DNA from: Cenococcum geophilum 1.58
Taxonomy: Eukaryota; Ascomycota; Dothideomycetes; Gloniales; Gloniaceae
Length of the DNA: 64,000 nt
Assembly: GCA_001692895.1 (NCBI GenBank)
Contig: KV748178.1
Location: forward strand, 5,558,867 to 5,622,866
Direction: 5' to 3'
A program made the position numbers and the translations under genes. This document shows, in pieces, positions 1 through 10,742 of the stretch (position 1 is its first letter; each line of letters opens with the position of its first letter). The notes beneath the pieces were generated by a model, which worked only from the letters and a program-made list of their open reading frames with translations, was not told where the DNA came from and made no database searches.

Positions 1-1378
1 AAAGACATGGCTCGTGGATTTCTACAAATTCATATCACTGCTGATGCTCTCGATGAGTGCCCCAATCTCGAGCCAGTCTTAACATCTACATGGCTGATGT
101 CCGAATGGTCCTTGAAGAGCATCAAGTTCTTGATACTCAGTCGCCGAGAAAGAGTTATTGAACAACATATGGACGAGATCTCGCCATATCGAATTCAGTG
201 CGAGCGAGAAATAGTGGATGCCGATATTTCTCTATATGTGCAGAATCGGCTACACACTACCTTGCCCTTCAAAAGGTAGCCGAGCGAGCTGCAGAAGGAA
301 GTACTGGACATGATACTTGTTGCTGCTCAGGGGATGTAAGTGTCCTTATTCTCCGGACCCATTTATCTCTCTAAGACCCGCATGTAGATTTCGACGGGTA
401 GAATGCCAACTAAACGCGCCGCGGAAATGCTTGAAACCATCAGCCGTAAAAAAAGCATTGAGCACGCTGCCTAAATCCTTAGATGGCACATCTCCGCATC
501 ATAACGCAAATAGACGAATCATATAGGGAAGATGCTTTTCGAATTTTGCAGTGACTAGCCTATTCAGTCCGTCCATTGTCCCTTTCTGAAATTGGGGAGG
601 TTCTCGCCATCGAATGGGATGACCCTTGTTTTAGCCCGGAATCCCGTCTTACAGATCCTCGAGACATTCTGACCATATGCTCGGGTCTTATCCCCATCTC
701 GCTTCCAGCAGACTCAAGCCAGGATCCAAACTCGATCATTGTGAAGCAAGCACATGCCTCGGTAAAGGACTGCTTAATTTCGGGGCGCACAACTCTGGCA
801 GGATATCCTGAACTTGCTATCGACGAATCGCTTGCACACGGGTGAATTGCCTAAGGCTGCCTGGTATACTTGCTATTCTTTAGTAACTATGAGGAATGCC
901 AAATCGAGGTAGAACACACTACCAGGACCGGATATTTCAAACCAATGTGATACATGAATCACCGTTAGCATCATATGCAGCGCAATATTGGGGTTCACAT
1001 GCACGTGCCGCTAAGCCTTCTGATACACTCACAAGGCTCGGTCTAGAGCTCCTACAGTTGGATGGATTAGGCTACGAAATCTATTGCTGGCTTCACAATG
1101 CCGACAGGCCGTGGAGCAGCCCTAACATGGTGCGTTCACACATTCAGATGGATAGGAAAAGCTTGACTGCGATGTAACATCCGAGATGTCTTTCAGGAAT
1201 GAGTTAGAATTAACCAACGCAGTCCGCGCAGGGAATAGTAGTCTGGTCCGACAAATCTTAGTCGAAAACCGTCTCAATCCTAAGATCGAGAACCAGACAA
1301 AACTCTCTGCACTCACTGAAGCAGCTAGGGAAGGCCATGACTCCATCGTGAAACTACTCCTCCAGCACCGCCATGTAA
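1..1378 (+). pseudogene. NACHT-ankyrin (NLR-like) gene relic, 5'-truncated by window edge
   Basis: Broken remains of a fungal STAND/NLR-type gene. Frame 7-279 shows a NACHT Walker B-like DALDECP, then a LILSRRE block where the family has its sensor strand, and ends in a stop inside otherwise typical sequence. The reading continues in other frames at about 317-520 (KCLKPSAVKKALSTLPKS), 576-845 (LSEIGEVLAIEWDDPCF, HASVKDCLISGRTTLAGY) and 975-1150 (ASYAAQYWG, LTRLGLELL), and ends with about one and a half ankyrin-like units at 1186-1375 (SALTEAAREGHDSIVKLLLQH). At least three frame changes and several stops make it non-functional. Such proteins act as intracellular sensors in fungi; that is family knowledge. 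The ankyrin part stops abruptly about 10 bp before the converging small gene, so the 3' end is missing. The stops do not all look like RIP. Confidence 0.8.
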
Positions 1379-1388
1379 AATTTTTGCT

Positions 1389-1739
1389 CTACGAAGTATT
1401 CTCCAATTTCACTTCCAGCACATCTCTTCCGACCCCGACTTTCTCAATCATGCTTAACACGGCCTCGCAGTTCTCCTCGGTTAGGACGGTTGAGGCCGGG
1501 AAGATCTTGCTATCCCGTCCGGCACTGCTCCAGTGTACCTTCATTTCTACAATGCTCTCCTTGGACTCCTCATCCTTCTTCTTGTACTTAGACATGAATT
1601 CCGAGCAGTTGGGCGATGCGGAGGATGCGGCGCCAGTGATGGCTTTGTTGAGGGTTTTGAGAGGCGTAGAGGGCGTTACCATGATGATTTCATGGCGAGT
1701 AGCACCATTTAGGGTGAAGAGGAGGGGAAAGGTGGACAT
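1389..1739 (-). CDS. Small conserved-looking hypothetical protein, 116 aa
   Basis: A single uninterrupted reading frame with normal, unbiased composition and balanced codons, unlike the broken frames beside it. The product is soluble-looking: no signal peptide or membrane segment. It starts MSTFPLLFTLNGATRHEI, has a Lys/Glu-rich middle (SKYKKKDEESKESIVEMKVHW) and ends ..DVLEVKLENTS. I do not recognise the family. It converges on the NACHT-ankyrin relic with only about 10 bp between them, which suggests that the relic's missing 3' end was lost by deletion or rearrangement next to this gene. The antisense frame at 1186-1761 overlaps it but reads through the relic junction and is not a gene. Confidence 0.55.
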   Translation of the reverse strand: MSTFPLLFTLNGATRHEIIMVTPSTPLKTLNKAITGAASSASPNCSEFMSKYKKKDEESKESIVEMKVHWSSAGRDSKIFPASTVLTEENCEAVLSMIEKVGVGRDVLEVKLENTS

Positions 1740-2604
1740 AGTTGCGCGATGTATTAGCTAAAATTGTTGTAATCAAAGCTACCCATAATTAGCGATAGGA
1801 CCGAATAGGATTCAGATGGAAGTGTCCTACCTATTGTTAACTCGCTTTCTCGTTAATGCACGTCAAATGTGTATATTGGAGCTGTATGTGAGGGTTTCCG
1901 GCTGCTCATACTGGAGCAGGTGGCTGTCAGGTTTATGTTGCGCGTAAAGCCTACGTCACTGCGCGTCTGGCTTCAACACCAAACCCTGGTTTTTTGCGAG
2001 CTTGGATGATCGACGTTGACGGTTTGGCGCACGGGTGGCTAAGCTGAGACCACGCTCTCCGCCCTATGGAGAATTGTACACTTCAAGAGGACTGTGCGTT
2101 CCTGCATGCTAGTCGCTTGGCCATTAGTAGCATTATGGTGGATTAATGTCATTGGAGATTCTATTTCCTTAGACCTCTTTGTAATCTCTCCGTGCAGCTA
2201 AGTAAGGAGCATAAAATTTAGTGTTGACCTCTGTATTCTTTGTTTCGGAGAAAACAATGTATTGTTGAAGTTGCAGCTGGCTATTTTAGGTCTTTGTTAC
2301 ATTCTCCAAATTAATGATTCCGAGTCCATCACAGGTTCCGGGTCTGTCGTAAATATGACTTCGTTGTGTATACTCGCAACGAACGATTCGTGGCATTGTG
2401 CGGAAGTCAGCCTACAGTATATAAGTTATCAATTCTACTGGTTATTTAGTCTTATTGCAACTCAATCAGCCTACTAAGCTTCACCTTTTGCATACAAACC
2501 TTAACAGAACTCTGGTAGTTTTACACTAGTACTGTAAGCAAAATTCGAAGTACTACTAACACAAGATAAGTACCACCACAACTCTCCGTACTAACAACGC
2601 AAAA
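1740..2604. other. Intergenic, nothing recognised
   Basis: This stretch lies upstream of two divergent genes (minus-strand gene ending its promoter side at 1739, plus-strand gene starting at 2605). I see no coding pattern, RNA gene or repeat. A 71-codon frame at 2262-2477 has no recognisable content. Confidence 0.5.
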
Positions 2605-3633
2605 ATGTGCGTCTTTGGTGCTCAATTTTTCATGTGCGGTCACTTCGAGCTGCTCACTGACGCAATTCATACGGTCTTGTGTGGAAGAGCCTTGAGCGTC
2701 AACATGGTCCAATATAGGGATAAAGCACCGGCCGTGTGCTGGCCACTTCCAGAAGAGTTCGAGCAATACGTCGGCGAGCACATCGAGTACTACGTCTTCA
2801 TGCAAGGCGCGTGCTCTGATCCGGGCTGCAGATTGCTGGAGTCCAATGTTAGACAGCAGACAGACTCGAGGGGCCGGTATGAATTTAGACACTGGGATCT
2901 GGTGAACGATGTGTTTGGGATCATCCGTAAGTACGGGAATCAGGCGAAGGGAGCGATTCAGTCCATGCTGGCGAAACCTGACATGATCATGAAGATCCAG
3001 CATCCCGTCATCAGTCGCTTTTTTAATGAAGATATTCCCTGGGATCTCAAGCTCCGGCATCTCTTGCCCAAACTTGTTGAAGCAGACCAATTAGCGGGAC
3101 GACTGATGGTGTTCTTGGACAACGACGCACCTCGGTGCTTTTTCCATAATACCATCGACTTCATTATCTGGACTCTTGAAGGAGTGAAGAGCAAAGTCAA
3201 CATGCTGCATGAGCTACTTTGGCTGCTTCGAGAACCGGAATTGGACCATGTTAGCGTCGCTGAAATTGGCTCACGCTTTGAGTACTTCCCTCCGTCGGAG
3301 GCTTTATCGACGTCCTCATCCCTCCCGACATCGCGCGAAGTATCTGAACTGGATCCTGCAGACTACCGTTCGCCGGTTCTGCCTTCGACTGACAGTCGGT
3401 CTTCCTCCCCCACGCTGCCAACTTCGCGCACGGTCTCCGAATTCGACCCTGAAGACTACCTCTCGCCAGCTTTGCCTCGAGATGACAATCAAAACGCTCT
3501 CTTTCGGCATATCGAAATGATTAATGCTCTTGACGCTAGGCCTTCGAGGCAGGCTCCAGAGGCTCCCAAAGAGGAGCTAATGGAGCGTTGGCTGGGCCAG
3601 CAACTACAAGAGGAAGCGGGCTCGGAACCATAG
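2605..3633 (+). CDS. Hypothetical protein, 342 aa, Cys-rich N-terminus
   Basis: One intact frame with A at -3 of the ATG. The first 80 residues hold spaced cysteines and histidines (C2, C11-G-H13, C26, C45 and a CSDPGC motif near 71-76). This resembles the short Cys/His start seen in many ascomycete proteins of unknown role and may bind zinc; that is inference. Residues 85-235 look globular and alpha-helical, with no membrane segment. The tail is low-complexity Ser/Pro/Asp and contains two copies of a unit of about 25 residues, with starts 31 residues apart (LPTSREVSELDPADYRSP and LPTSRTVSEFDPEDYLSP). A second ATG at codon 10 is possible. Overlapping frames on both strands are shadows. Function unknown. 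Confidence 0.6.
   Translation: MCVFGAQFFMCGHFELLTDAIHTVLCGRALSVNMVQYRDKAPAVCWPLPEEFEQYVGEHIEYYVFMQGACSDPGCRLLESNVRQQTDSRGRYEFRHWDLVNDVFGIIRKYGNQAKGAIQSMLAKPDMIMKIQHPVISRFFNEDIPWDLKLRHLLPKLVEADQLAGRLMVFLDNDAPRCFFHNTIDFIIWTLEGVKSKVNMLHELLWLLREPELDHVSVAEIGSRFEYFPPSEALSTSSSLPTSREVSELDPADYRSPVLPSTDSRSSSPTLPTSRTVSEFDPEDYLSPALPRDDNQNALFRHIEMINALDARPSRQAPEAPKEELMERWLGQQLQEEAGSEP
3322..3486 (+). repeat. 93-bp internal tandem duplication in the coding sequence
   Basis: The segment starting at 3322 recurs at 3415, encoding LPTSREVSELDPADYRSP and LPTSRTVSEFDPEDYLSP. The spacing is a multiple of three, so the frame is kept. Confidence 0.75.
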
Positions 3634-3663
3634 AACGCCTGCACACCAGGCCGATATCACAAT

Positions 3664-3682
3664 CCCAGCCTCGCAATAAAGA
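3664..3682 (+). repeat. 19-bp word shared with WBP1 intron 1
   Basis: CCCAGCCTCGCAATAAAGA occurs here, 30 bp after the stop of the preceding gene, and again at 15713-15731. The flanks (ATCAC.AAT) also match with two small indels, giving about 27-29 bp of similarity. Confidence 0.7.
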
Positions 3683-3702
3683 CAGCCGCGGAAGAACACA
3701 GC

Positions 3703-4572
3703 TTGCCCAATTCAAGCATGGCTAAGAAAGTTGCATTTTTTGGCCCTGACAAGACGCCCAGTCAGCTCTCTGACCCAGATCCCCTCACGCGAAGGGAGCG
3801 AGAGCGGCTGTTTGAATTTAACTTTGAGTTCCTGCCTTCCGGAACGTCGAGCCATGCGCGCGATTTGCCGCCAATATCGCCAACGGACGTTTTACAGAAT
3901 GCTATGTTCTATGAAACTGGCATTGACCAAGGTGATTCAGGAGGATCTTCGCAGAGACGACCCCTCCGAAGAGGGCGAATTCCGGATGCCGTGTGTCAGC
4001 CGCCATGGGCGTGAGTGGCCTGTTCGCGTTACCTGGAACTGCATTCGCACCTAGGGCTGGGACGAGCGGTTCTGCACCACGAAGCCTGACGAAATTAAGC
4101 AGGAGTCTCTCACCCAGAGCCGTTCCCCGAAGACGGAGATATGCAGGAAGCTCCTAACCAGGCAATGCAGGATGCGCCTCTCCCCGAGTCTGACTATTTG
4201 ACGACACGGAATGGGTCCTACAAACGCCCTGCCTTTTATCCAACGGTCCGCAATGTCAGGCCACGTGCCAATGCTCAGGATAATTAGCGAACGCGTAAAC
4301 TCACCTGCATCCTGGACACGTAAGAGTATGACGATGACCTTCCCTTGCCCCAGTCCTCTACCAAAGAGGATAATCAGGAAGACCCTGAGAAGGGTATTCC
4401 ACTACCACCTCTCGCCGAGGGCTCACGAAAAAGGCCAAGGCGTTACCCCCAACTGACAATTCGCAATGGTTGGCGCCGCACTGACGACAGCAACGTGATA
4501 AAGTATTCGTGCAACTTACGGCTGAGAAGAGTAAGTAATTACCGTGAAAAAGTGGAAATTCCGCGCTTCTAG
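3703..4572 (+). pseudogene. Broken reading frame of unknown origin
   Basis: Coding-like sequence spread over three frames. 3703-4014 gives a product with LTRRERERLFEFNFEF. A second frame to 4054 gives ALTKVIQEDLRRDDPSEEGEF. A third at about 4118-4287 gives acidic and Pro-rich text (EPFPEDGDMQEAPNQAMQDA) followed by YKRPAFYPTVRNVRPRA. From 4345 a frame continues with DPEKGIPLPPLAEGSRKRP to 4572. Bits of intron-like sequence (GTAAGA near 4319) leave open that some breaks are introns, but at least one frameshift near 3910 seems needed. I do not recognise the family. It follows the 342-aa gene on the same strand after 69 bp. Confidence 0.4.
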
Positions 4573-5033
4573 TTCACACCCAGTTGGTGGGACTAAGGCT
4601 AACGGGTCAGGTAAGTAAGCTAGCGAGTGTTTGGAGCTAGGTGAGTCGTTCCTTTCTGATATCTGAATTTCTTTGATATTTAGAGTTTTGGGAGTTTAAA
4701 AGTTTGGATTTAGCCTCTTTGGGGAAGGGTAAGTGACCCTACCGCACTAGTTATGGCAGTAAAGATGGTCAGAAAATTGAAAAAAAAGGGGAGGTCAGTC
4801 TCAAGGGGCGATTTCGTCTGATTATAAAACTTAACTATAAGTAATAGTTAAGTGACTTTGAAAGATTTGTGATACAATTGAATGCACATGGTAGATGTTG
4901 TAACGCATTATGATGTAAGAATATAAGATCGATAGACTTGACGTGTTCCTAAATGACGGTTTCCATAAAAATTTTATACCCGAGTGAAATACCTGGAGCC
5001 AATACTGTACCAGATGCATTTATTGCACTGTTC
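4573..5033. other. Intergenic, AT-richer, nothing recognised
   Basis: No coding pattern, RNA gene or transposon end was seen before the minisatellite. Confidence 0.4.
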
Positions 5034-5237
5034 ATGCTTACCTATGTCCACAAGACAGTGTCGTAGTTTCCTTGTGGCTGCTACATGCTTACCTATGTCC
5101 ACAAGACAGTGTCGTAGTTTCCTTGTGGCTGCTACATGCTTACCTATGTCCACAAGACAGTGTCGTAGTTTCCTTGTGGCTGCTACATGCTTACCTATGT
5201 CCACAAGACAGTGTCGTAGTTTCCTTGTGGCTGCTAA
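5034..5237 (+). repeat. 51-bp minisatellite, four copies
   Basis: Four nearly perfect head-to-tail units begin at 5034, 5085, 5136 and 5187. Each carries a 7-bp inverted repeat, CCACAAG .. CTTGTGG, with a 16-nt loop, so each unit can fold into a hairpin. The period is a multiple of three, which keeps frames open on both strands (17-residue repeats) without evidence of coding. Confidence 0.9.
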
Positions 5238-5934
5238 TAAAAGATCCTTAACCACAAGTGACTGTGGTGCACCATCTTTGGGTCTCGGCGTATGTTTTCT
5301 TTGTTGTCTCAATGTCACTGCATAGAGTTCCTCAAAGAGGACTAAGGGAACGAGTGTCCATTTATTGCTCTACTTACAGACCCTACGGGTACAGCTGCTA
5401 TGGAGACAACTTCGTTCAGAGACTCGATACACAGTGTGAATGTGATCCAGACGTTGGGGGAAGAGCGGGGTTGATTACCCAGACAATAGGAATACCTCAA
5501 TTGAATGTGCTGGGGTTGAAACGAATGACGACGCAGTGCTCCGGGGAAATGCTAGGGGACTCGACTATGCGCGCTTGACGATTGATGAGTGGTTGATGAC
5601 GACCAAAACAAAAACAAGAGGAAAGTTCCCGAACCATGACCAAGACCAGAGATATCCTCAAGAGCATGATACCAGCACAAACTCCTTATCCAAAGTTAAA
5701 CTTCGCAGATCATCCCCGCGCATGAATAACGACGGCAGGCGACTGAGCTGCCAAGCCTAAATGAAGAGAATTGGACATTATAAGGTGGTATCAAGAAGCA
5801 CGAGATGGAACAACGGTCACTATAACCCGGAGGATTACCTGAAGAAACTTCAGCAGGGTCGTGGCAAAGAAGCCAAGGATGAGAAAGCAAAAGAAAGCGA
5901 GAACAAGGACGGCCCACCCCGTCATGTCCAGAAG
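5238..5934. other. Region 3' of the minus-strand gene, no gene assigned
   Basis: Frames at 5258-5578, 5536-5760 and the start of 5761-6336 are open, but none is recognisable. The Lys/Glu-rich text at about 5840-5915 (YLKKLQQGRGKEAKDEKAKE) could be a coding relic. The frame from 5761 then runs antisense through a real gene and was not accepted. Confidence 0.3.
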
Positions 5935-7722
5935 CTATGCTCCGTTGATAGTAGTCTTACCGTCTCCACGAGCATTTTGAGTAGCCTTCGGATTTGGAGC
6001 GGGCGCCTGGTTGTTAACGTAGTTGCCGTTCGAGCCAGCCGCGGCATGAGGGGCGGGAGCCTGGGATGGAGTGTCATCGAACTCATCATCGTAATACTCC
6101 TCTCCTTGGTTGTCTGGCTGACCGTTATCAAGCGGTTGGTCATACTTCTGATTCGAGGGTGGATTTTGTGTTTGTTGGTTCGCATTCCCGTTATTTTTCG
6201 CCGCAGCTTTCCCACCCTTCTTTCCCTTTCGGCCTTTCATCCTCGCTTTCTCCAACAATCGCCGCTTTTCAGCCATCCGCTTTCGCTCTTTTCTGTCTTT
6301 GATCTCATACTGTCGAACCAAAGCTTCGGGAGGTGAGCCAAAGATACTTTCGTACTCGCAGAATTCACATATCCATATATCCTCTCTATTGGGAGGATGG
6401 TGGAAATTAGTATACTCCTGCTGAAGGCGACGTTGACGAGCGGCAAGAGCATACTCTCTACCTGGCTTACGTCTAGGCTTCTTGGGCTGCTGTGCTCCCT
6501 GCTGGGTGTTCTGACCTTGCTGCTGGACTGGTTTCTGGCCCGCGGCCCCGGCCTGCTGTGTCCCGTTCATATTTGGGCTCGTCTGTGTGCCCTGAGTTGC
6601 GACATTACGTCGGACGTGGTGTGAAGGAGGTACGGGTATCTGATTTGGGAGTGGCCCCGTGGACGTATTGGATGTAGAGTGCCATGCTCTGTCCGCCTGA
6701 GAGCCGGGGGGGAGTGCTGGGAAAGACCCATTTTGTCCAGGCCAGACCATCTTGTTTGCCGAGTCTGACCCGCAGGTGAATGTGAATTGCGTTTTCTGAG
6801 GAGTAGTTTTCTGAGCTTGTTGTTGGAGCAAGCTCACATTCTCATTCCCTACCTGAGATTGTTCTGCCTGTGCATTTGCAATAGCTGTAGAGATGATGCC
6901 GCCCTGGTCAGGTGGGGGGCCTAGGAGCTCTTAGTTAGCCATGTCTCAATCAATTCCAGTACCAATAAGCGTGCCTTTGTTGTTCGCACCGCCCCCATTG
7001 TAGTCACGCTTAGATCCACCAATTTTTGCAGCATTCACGGCATTTGTGGAAGTTCCCAGCACTCGTCGCTCACTTGATGTCCTTCCAGAAGACCTCGCGT
7101 ATCGACCCCGCCCAGCACCCGATATTCCCGTACCTGAAGATGTAGTCTGCATTGCAGAAGACCCTGAACCGTAGTAATGTCCCACTCCACCTTCGCCGTC
7201 CTCGTGTGCAGACACATCCCGCGGATGGGAAGATATACCCATGCTTGCCATCTCCGCCGAGAGGTTGGTGTGGTGCGTATTTACACTGCCCATATTTGGT
7301 ATCTTCCGTTTTTTCTTGTTGTTTGTATTCTCAAAGGATTCATAACCGTCTGCGGATGATGACGTCGAACTTGGTTTCGAAAAATTATTTCCTATCTCGC
7401 CTGCTGCCTTCGCGCCAATAAGATTCCGTGTATATTGTAATAAACTTGGCGAAGACTGAAGCGCGGCAGCTCGCTCGTCCTCTTCCTCGTCACTTTCCAA
7501 CTCCGAGTGGTCTCCTCCACAGTTGCAAGTATGTTCGTGTTCACCTCGTTGCTGCCGGCTAGCAATGTTTGAGGCTTTTTCGATCTGACTGTAAGGAAAG
7601 CTGAAAAGTGGAGCGGAGCTTGGTGGAGCAGGAGGGTATACTATTGATTCGGCCTGTTCGGGTGAGAGTCGAGCTCGAAGACGTCGTTTTGGGAGAGGGC
7701 GAATGGGTCGGTCGGGGTACAT
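5935..7722 (-). CDS. Conserved fungal protein of unknown function, 581 aa, two exons
   Basis: Proposed model: complement of 6963-7722 joined to 5935-6920. The intron (6921-6962, 42 bp) has GTACTG..CTCCTAG ends and a GCTAAC branch site. Removing it fuses two long frames into one, with a phase match. The start MYPDRPIRPLPKRRLR at 7722 was chosen because it opens the conserved-looking part; the frame stays open to 7953, so a longer N-terminus is possible. Features: Cys/His patch near 62-72 (HEHTCNCGGDH), acidic stretch, GISGAGRGRY segment, TCGSDSANKMVWPG near 302, long Gln-rich linker, CEFCEYE pair (C438, C441), then a strongly basic KDRKERKRMAEKRRLLEK helix and an Asn/Gln/Glu-rich tail. The CxxC plus basic helix suggests a metal- or nucleic-acid-binding role, which is inference. 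I recall similar fungal hypothetical proteins but no function. Confidence 0.8.
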
Positions 7723-9327
7723 GGGTGAGGTGGTGTCGGGCGAATGTCGAAGGGGCGACGAGCGAGACCACTCATAACCTACCCAAGTGAGTGTACTAGT
7801 TAGTATATATCCTAGAAGTCGATATATGTCCTGGTGGAGCATGTTGTGTTGTTGTGGTGGTTCGGAGATGGAAAGAAGAACTTCGGTTCGGCGGTGGGAG
7901 AGTGTTTTGGAGACGAATACGCACCGGCAGTAGCTGCTGCCATATCTGTACAATATTGTCTAGAAAGTCCCAGCGGACAGTATTCCAACAGTGATGTATT
8001 CCAATGCGTGTGGCGGCTTTAAGAGTCACGGTCTATCGATCTCTAGACAGTCAAGCCGGTCAGCGGAGTGTGTCGATGTAGCAAAAGTTCTCACGGACTA
8101 ACTAACAGGTAATGTATTGTAACAGTAATTCCGGAAGCAGCGCTTAGAACGGTGTACGGGTTAAGGGCAGTCAATGGGAAGGAAATGGCTGTCGGGTAGG
8201 TAGGTGCATGNGTTCTCAAAAACGAGCGATTACACATTCGCCAACTGCCGAGCCACACGTACGCAGTGTGATGTGTTCCTCTATGCCGACCAAAGGCCCC
8301 ACGACTGCAGGCAAGCAGATGTATATGAAACAAGGCGCGTACAACGGGCGACGATAGCAAGCCGTATGGGTAGGATGGTGGGTTGAAGGAGATATTAACG
8401 CTGGTGCCATGCCGGCCTTCTAGAAGACTTGGTGGGAGGCGCTAATATTAAAAGGGGATTGGTAATATCTCCTCCTTTCCTTCACAAAAGGTCGCAATGG
8501 CCTGTAAGATTACTGTCCTCCTTTCAATTTTATCTGTAAAAAGTAAATGGTCGCTGCTTTCTCTGACCCTGCAGCCACTTGGCTAAGCTCTCGGGCACGG
8601 GTACATCCTGCATTTTTGAAGCTGGACCCGTGATGAAGTCTCCCACTGCGCCACCTTTAAAACGTAAGGCGATGGTCTGGGATAATCAATCTATAATCTC
8701 TCACCAAACAGTGACAGCTGTAATCTGCCAAAATTATTAATCAGGGAAAGTCTATTTTTCTAAAAAGAAGTACACTCAAATATTTAATTTTCGTCGTCTC
8801 AGCCATTGCAATAGATTTGTAATACAGCCACTCTTAGTCGGTATGAGAGTTCTCTTTGAAACCCTCTCACTTAGTGTCCTTTGATGGTTGAAATAATCCG
8901 TATGTTTCAATAACGTATTAACTACTCGGTAAACATGATAAATCCTGCCAATAGATCCTATCTAAGCTTTAGAGCGTCCAAGGGTAACAGGTTTGACAAC
9001 GAAGATCCTCATATCAACTGAAGTGTCAAGTGCACTATGTACACGTATCGCATCTCTCATTTATGATTTCGTTTTTGTGCATCGGGATAGGCCCATTATA
9101 GTCATGGTAGATTCTCATAAGATGAATCGATGTCTTTTTTAATTCCTCAATCATATTTGAATCTTAAACAGCTAACACGGTATCGTTAATTTAACAAAAG
9201 AACCTTATGCCGCAAAATCATACCAGCATGCCAAGCCTCCGGAGTGGATCATTGCCTTCCGAGATTCGGAGACCGAAGCTCACATCCCCGCATCCCAGGC
9301 AGGAGAATACACTTTTATCTGTTCGCA
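7723..9327. other. Long intergenic region between divergent genes
   Basis: It separates the minus-strand 581-aa gene from plus-strand TIM17 and should hold both promoters. An unresolved base lies at 8211. Frames seen here (7796-8029, 8091-8410) lack coding character. A 74-codon frame at 9207-9431 overlaps the TIM17 start in another frame and could be an upstream ORF only if transcription starts that far out. Confidence 0.5.
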
Positions 9328-10152
9328 ATGGACCACAGTCGGGATCCTTGCCCTTGGGTGGCCTTGAGCGACTTTGGTGGTGCTTTCTGTATGGGTGTAT
9401 GCCTCCCGTTTCTACTGTACTGATCGTCTAACGCTAACTTGTCCCTACGTCAGGCAATCGGAGGGGCAGTATGGCAGTACGTACCACTCCTCCTAATATA
9501 CCGACTATATTAACCAAACTAATGAAAATATTTTTCGTTTAGTGGCGTGAAGGGTTTCCGGTAATCCTTGAGCTACAGCTTCTCAAAGAACCCAAATATA
9601 CTGAAGTCCCATTAGAAATAGTCCTTATGGAGAACGTCGAATAGGCGCAATCACGGCAGTGAAAGCCCGGGCTCCTGTGCTAGGAGGAAACTTTGGAGTT
9701 TGGGGAGGATTGTTTTCCACATTCGATTGCGCAGTGAAAGGGGTCAGGTAAATACTGTTCAATTGAACTTCTCAGGGTCTCGCCCCACTCCTTCATCAAA
9801 TCGTGCTCATACCTGGTATAGGAAGAAAGAAGATCCTTGGAACGCCATAATTGCGGGCTTCCTCACTGGTACTACTGCCCCTTCTCCACCTCGTCTTACC
9901 ACCTCTTTTTTCAGCAATATGTTTTTCTCCGAATACAAGACATGGTAGAAAGCGTACGCTAATATAATAATATCAGGTGGTTCGCTTGCTGTCCGTGGAG
10001 GTGCAAGAGCCATGAGGAATGGAGCGATTGGCTGCGCAATACTTCTCGCTGTTATCGAGGGCGTTGGAATCGGTTTCCAGCGGATGATGGCTGAAAATAC
10101 ACGATTAGAGCCACCACCTCCCCCTCCACAGGCAAACATTGCGACCGCGTAG
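9328..10152 (+). CDS. TIM17: Mitochondrial inner-membrane translocase subunit Tim17, six exons
   Basis: Exons 9328-9396, 9454-9476, 9543-9560, 9616-9747, 9822-9868 and 9977-10152 join in phase to 154 codons, the usual Tim17 length. All introns are GT..AG (57, 66, 55, 74 and 108 bp); intron 1 has a GCTAAC branch site. Diagnostic text: [87 protein letters not shown] and a poly-Pro tail. C8 and C75 are 67 residues apart, as are the two cysteines known to form a disulfide in yeast Tim17. The protein spans the inner membrane four times and, with Tim23, forms the presequence translocase. Exon 3 is only 18 nt and exon 2 is 23 nt, so gene finders may miss them. No disabling change was seen. Confidence 0.95.
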
Positions 10153-10688
10153 TTGCCTAAAATTATGGATAAGAGTGAGCTCTCACCAGATATTAGACGC
10201 TTCCGTTCTCTCCACAATCGAGTTTCGCGGATTCTGTGCTCAGAGTTTTTTCCATTATATTACCGTACTCTATTGGCCCAGTTTGCGAAGCATGGAGCAC
10301 GGTGTTATGGTGTTTTGGTTTCATTTTGTATTATTTAGACACTCTGGTGTCCTGAGAAGGCGATTATACCAGAACCTCGCCATCTGTGTCGTGGAAACTA
10401 CGCTCAATATCACAAGCTGCAATAGATATAGCATATATGTTATTTTCGTTGGACACTATAGCTTCCTAGGTTGGCGTTTTCTCGTTTGAGGTGCGAGAGA
10501 TTTAAGATCGCAGGAATATTATCCTTATAATGCTAATCAATTACCATCCTACCTAAGTTTGTATTAATAGACTGCTTTCATGATCTTGAATGCTTTCACT
10601 AATATCGGCGCACTAAATCCGTAGCAGTATTTAATAGCATTACAGGGTTAACTCATCCCGGCCAAATATCTAAAAATATCCCTTTAAC
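10153..10688. other. Region 3' of TIM17, nothing recognised
   Basis: Frames at 10139-10489 and 10153-10338 begin inside or at the end of TIM17 and have no recognisable content. It becomes AT-rich towards the transposon cluster. Confidence 0.4.
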
Positions 10689-10742
10689 GGTTAGGTCCTA
10701 TGAGAGTTGGACCGTGCGCAAACACTATCCCTTCCGCTGGTA

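Noticed and set aside
5034-5237. CRISPR-like array
   Set aside because: Units are direct tandem copies without unique spacers, in a eukaryotic genome.
4974-5325. Open frames on both strands with a 17-residue repeat
   Set aside because: Result of the 51-bp minisatellite, whose length is a multiple of three.
5761-6336. Plus-strand frame of 191 codons
   Set aside because: Its second half is antisense to the minus-strand gene with conserved motifs; only its first part could be a relic.
9207-9431. Frame of 74 codons at the TIM17 start
   Set aside because: Overlaps the first TIM17 exon and intron in another frame; no recognisable content. An upstream ORF cannot be excluded.
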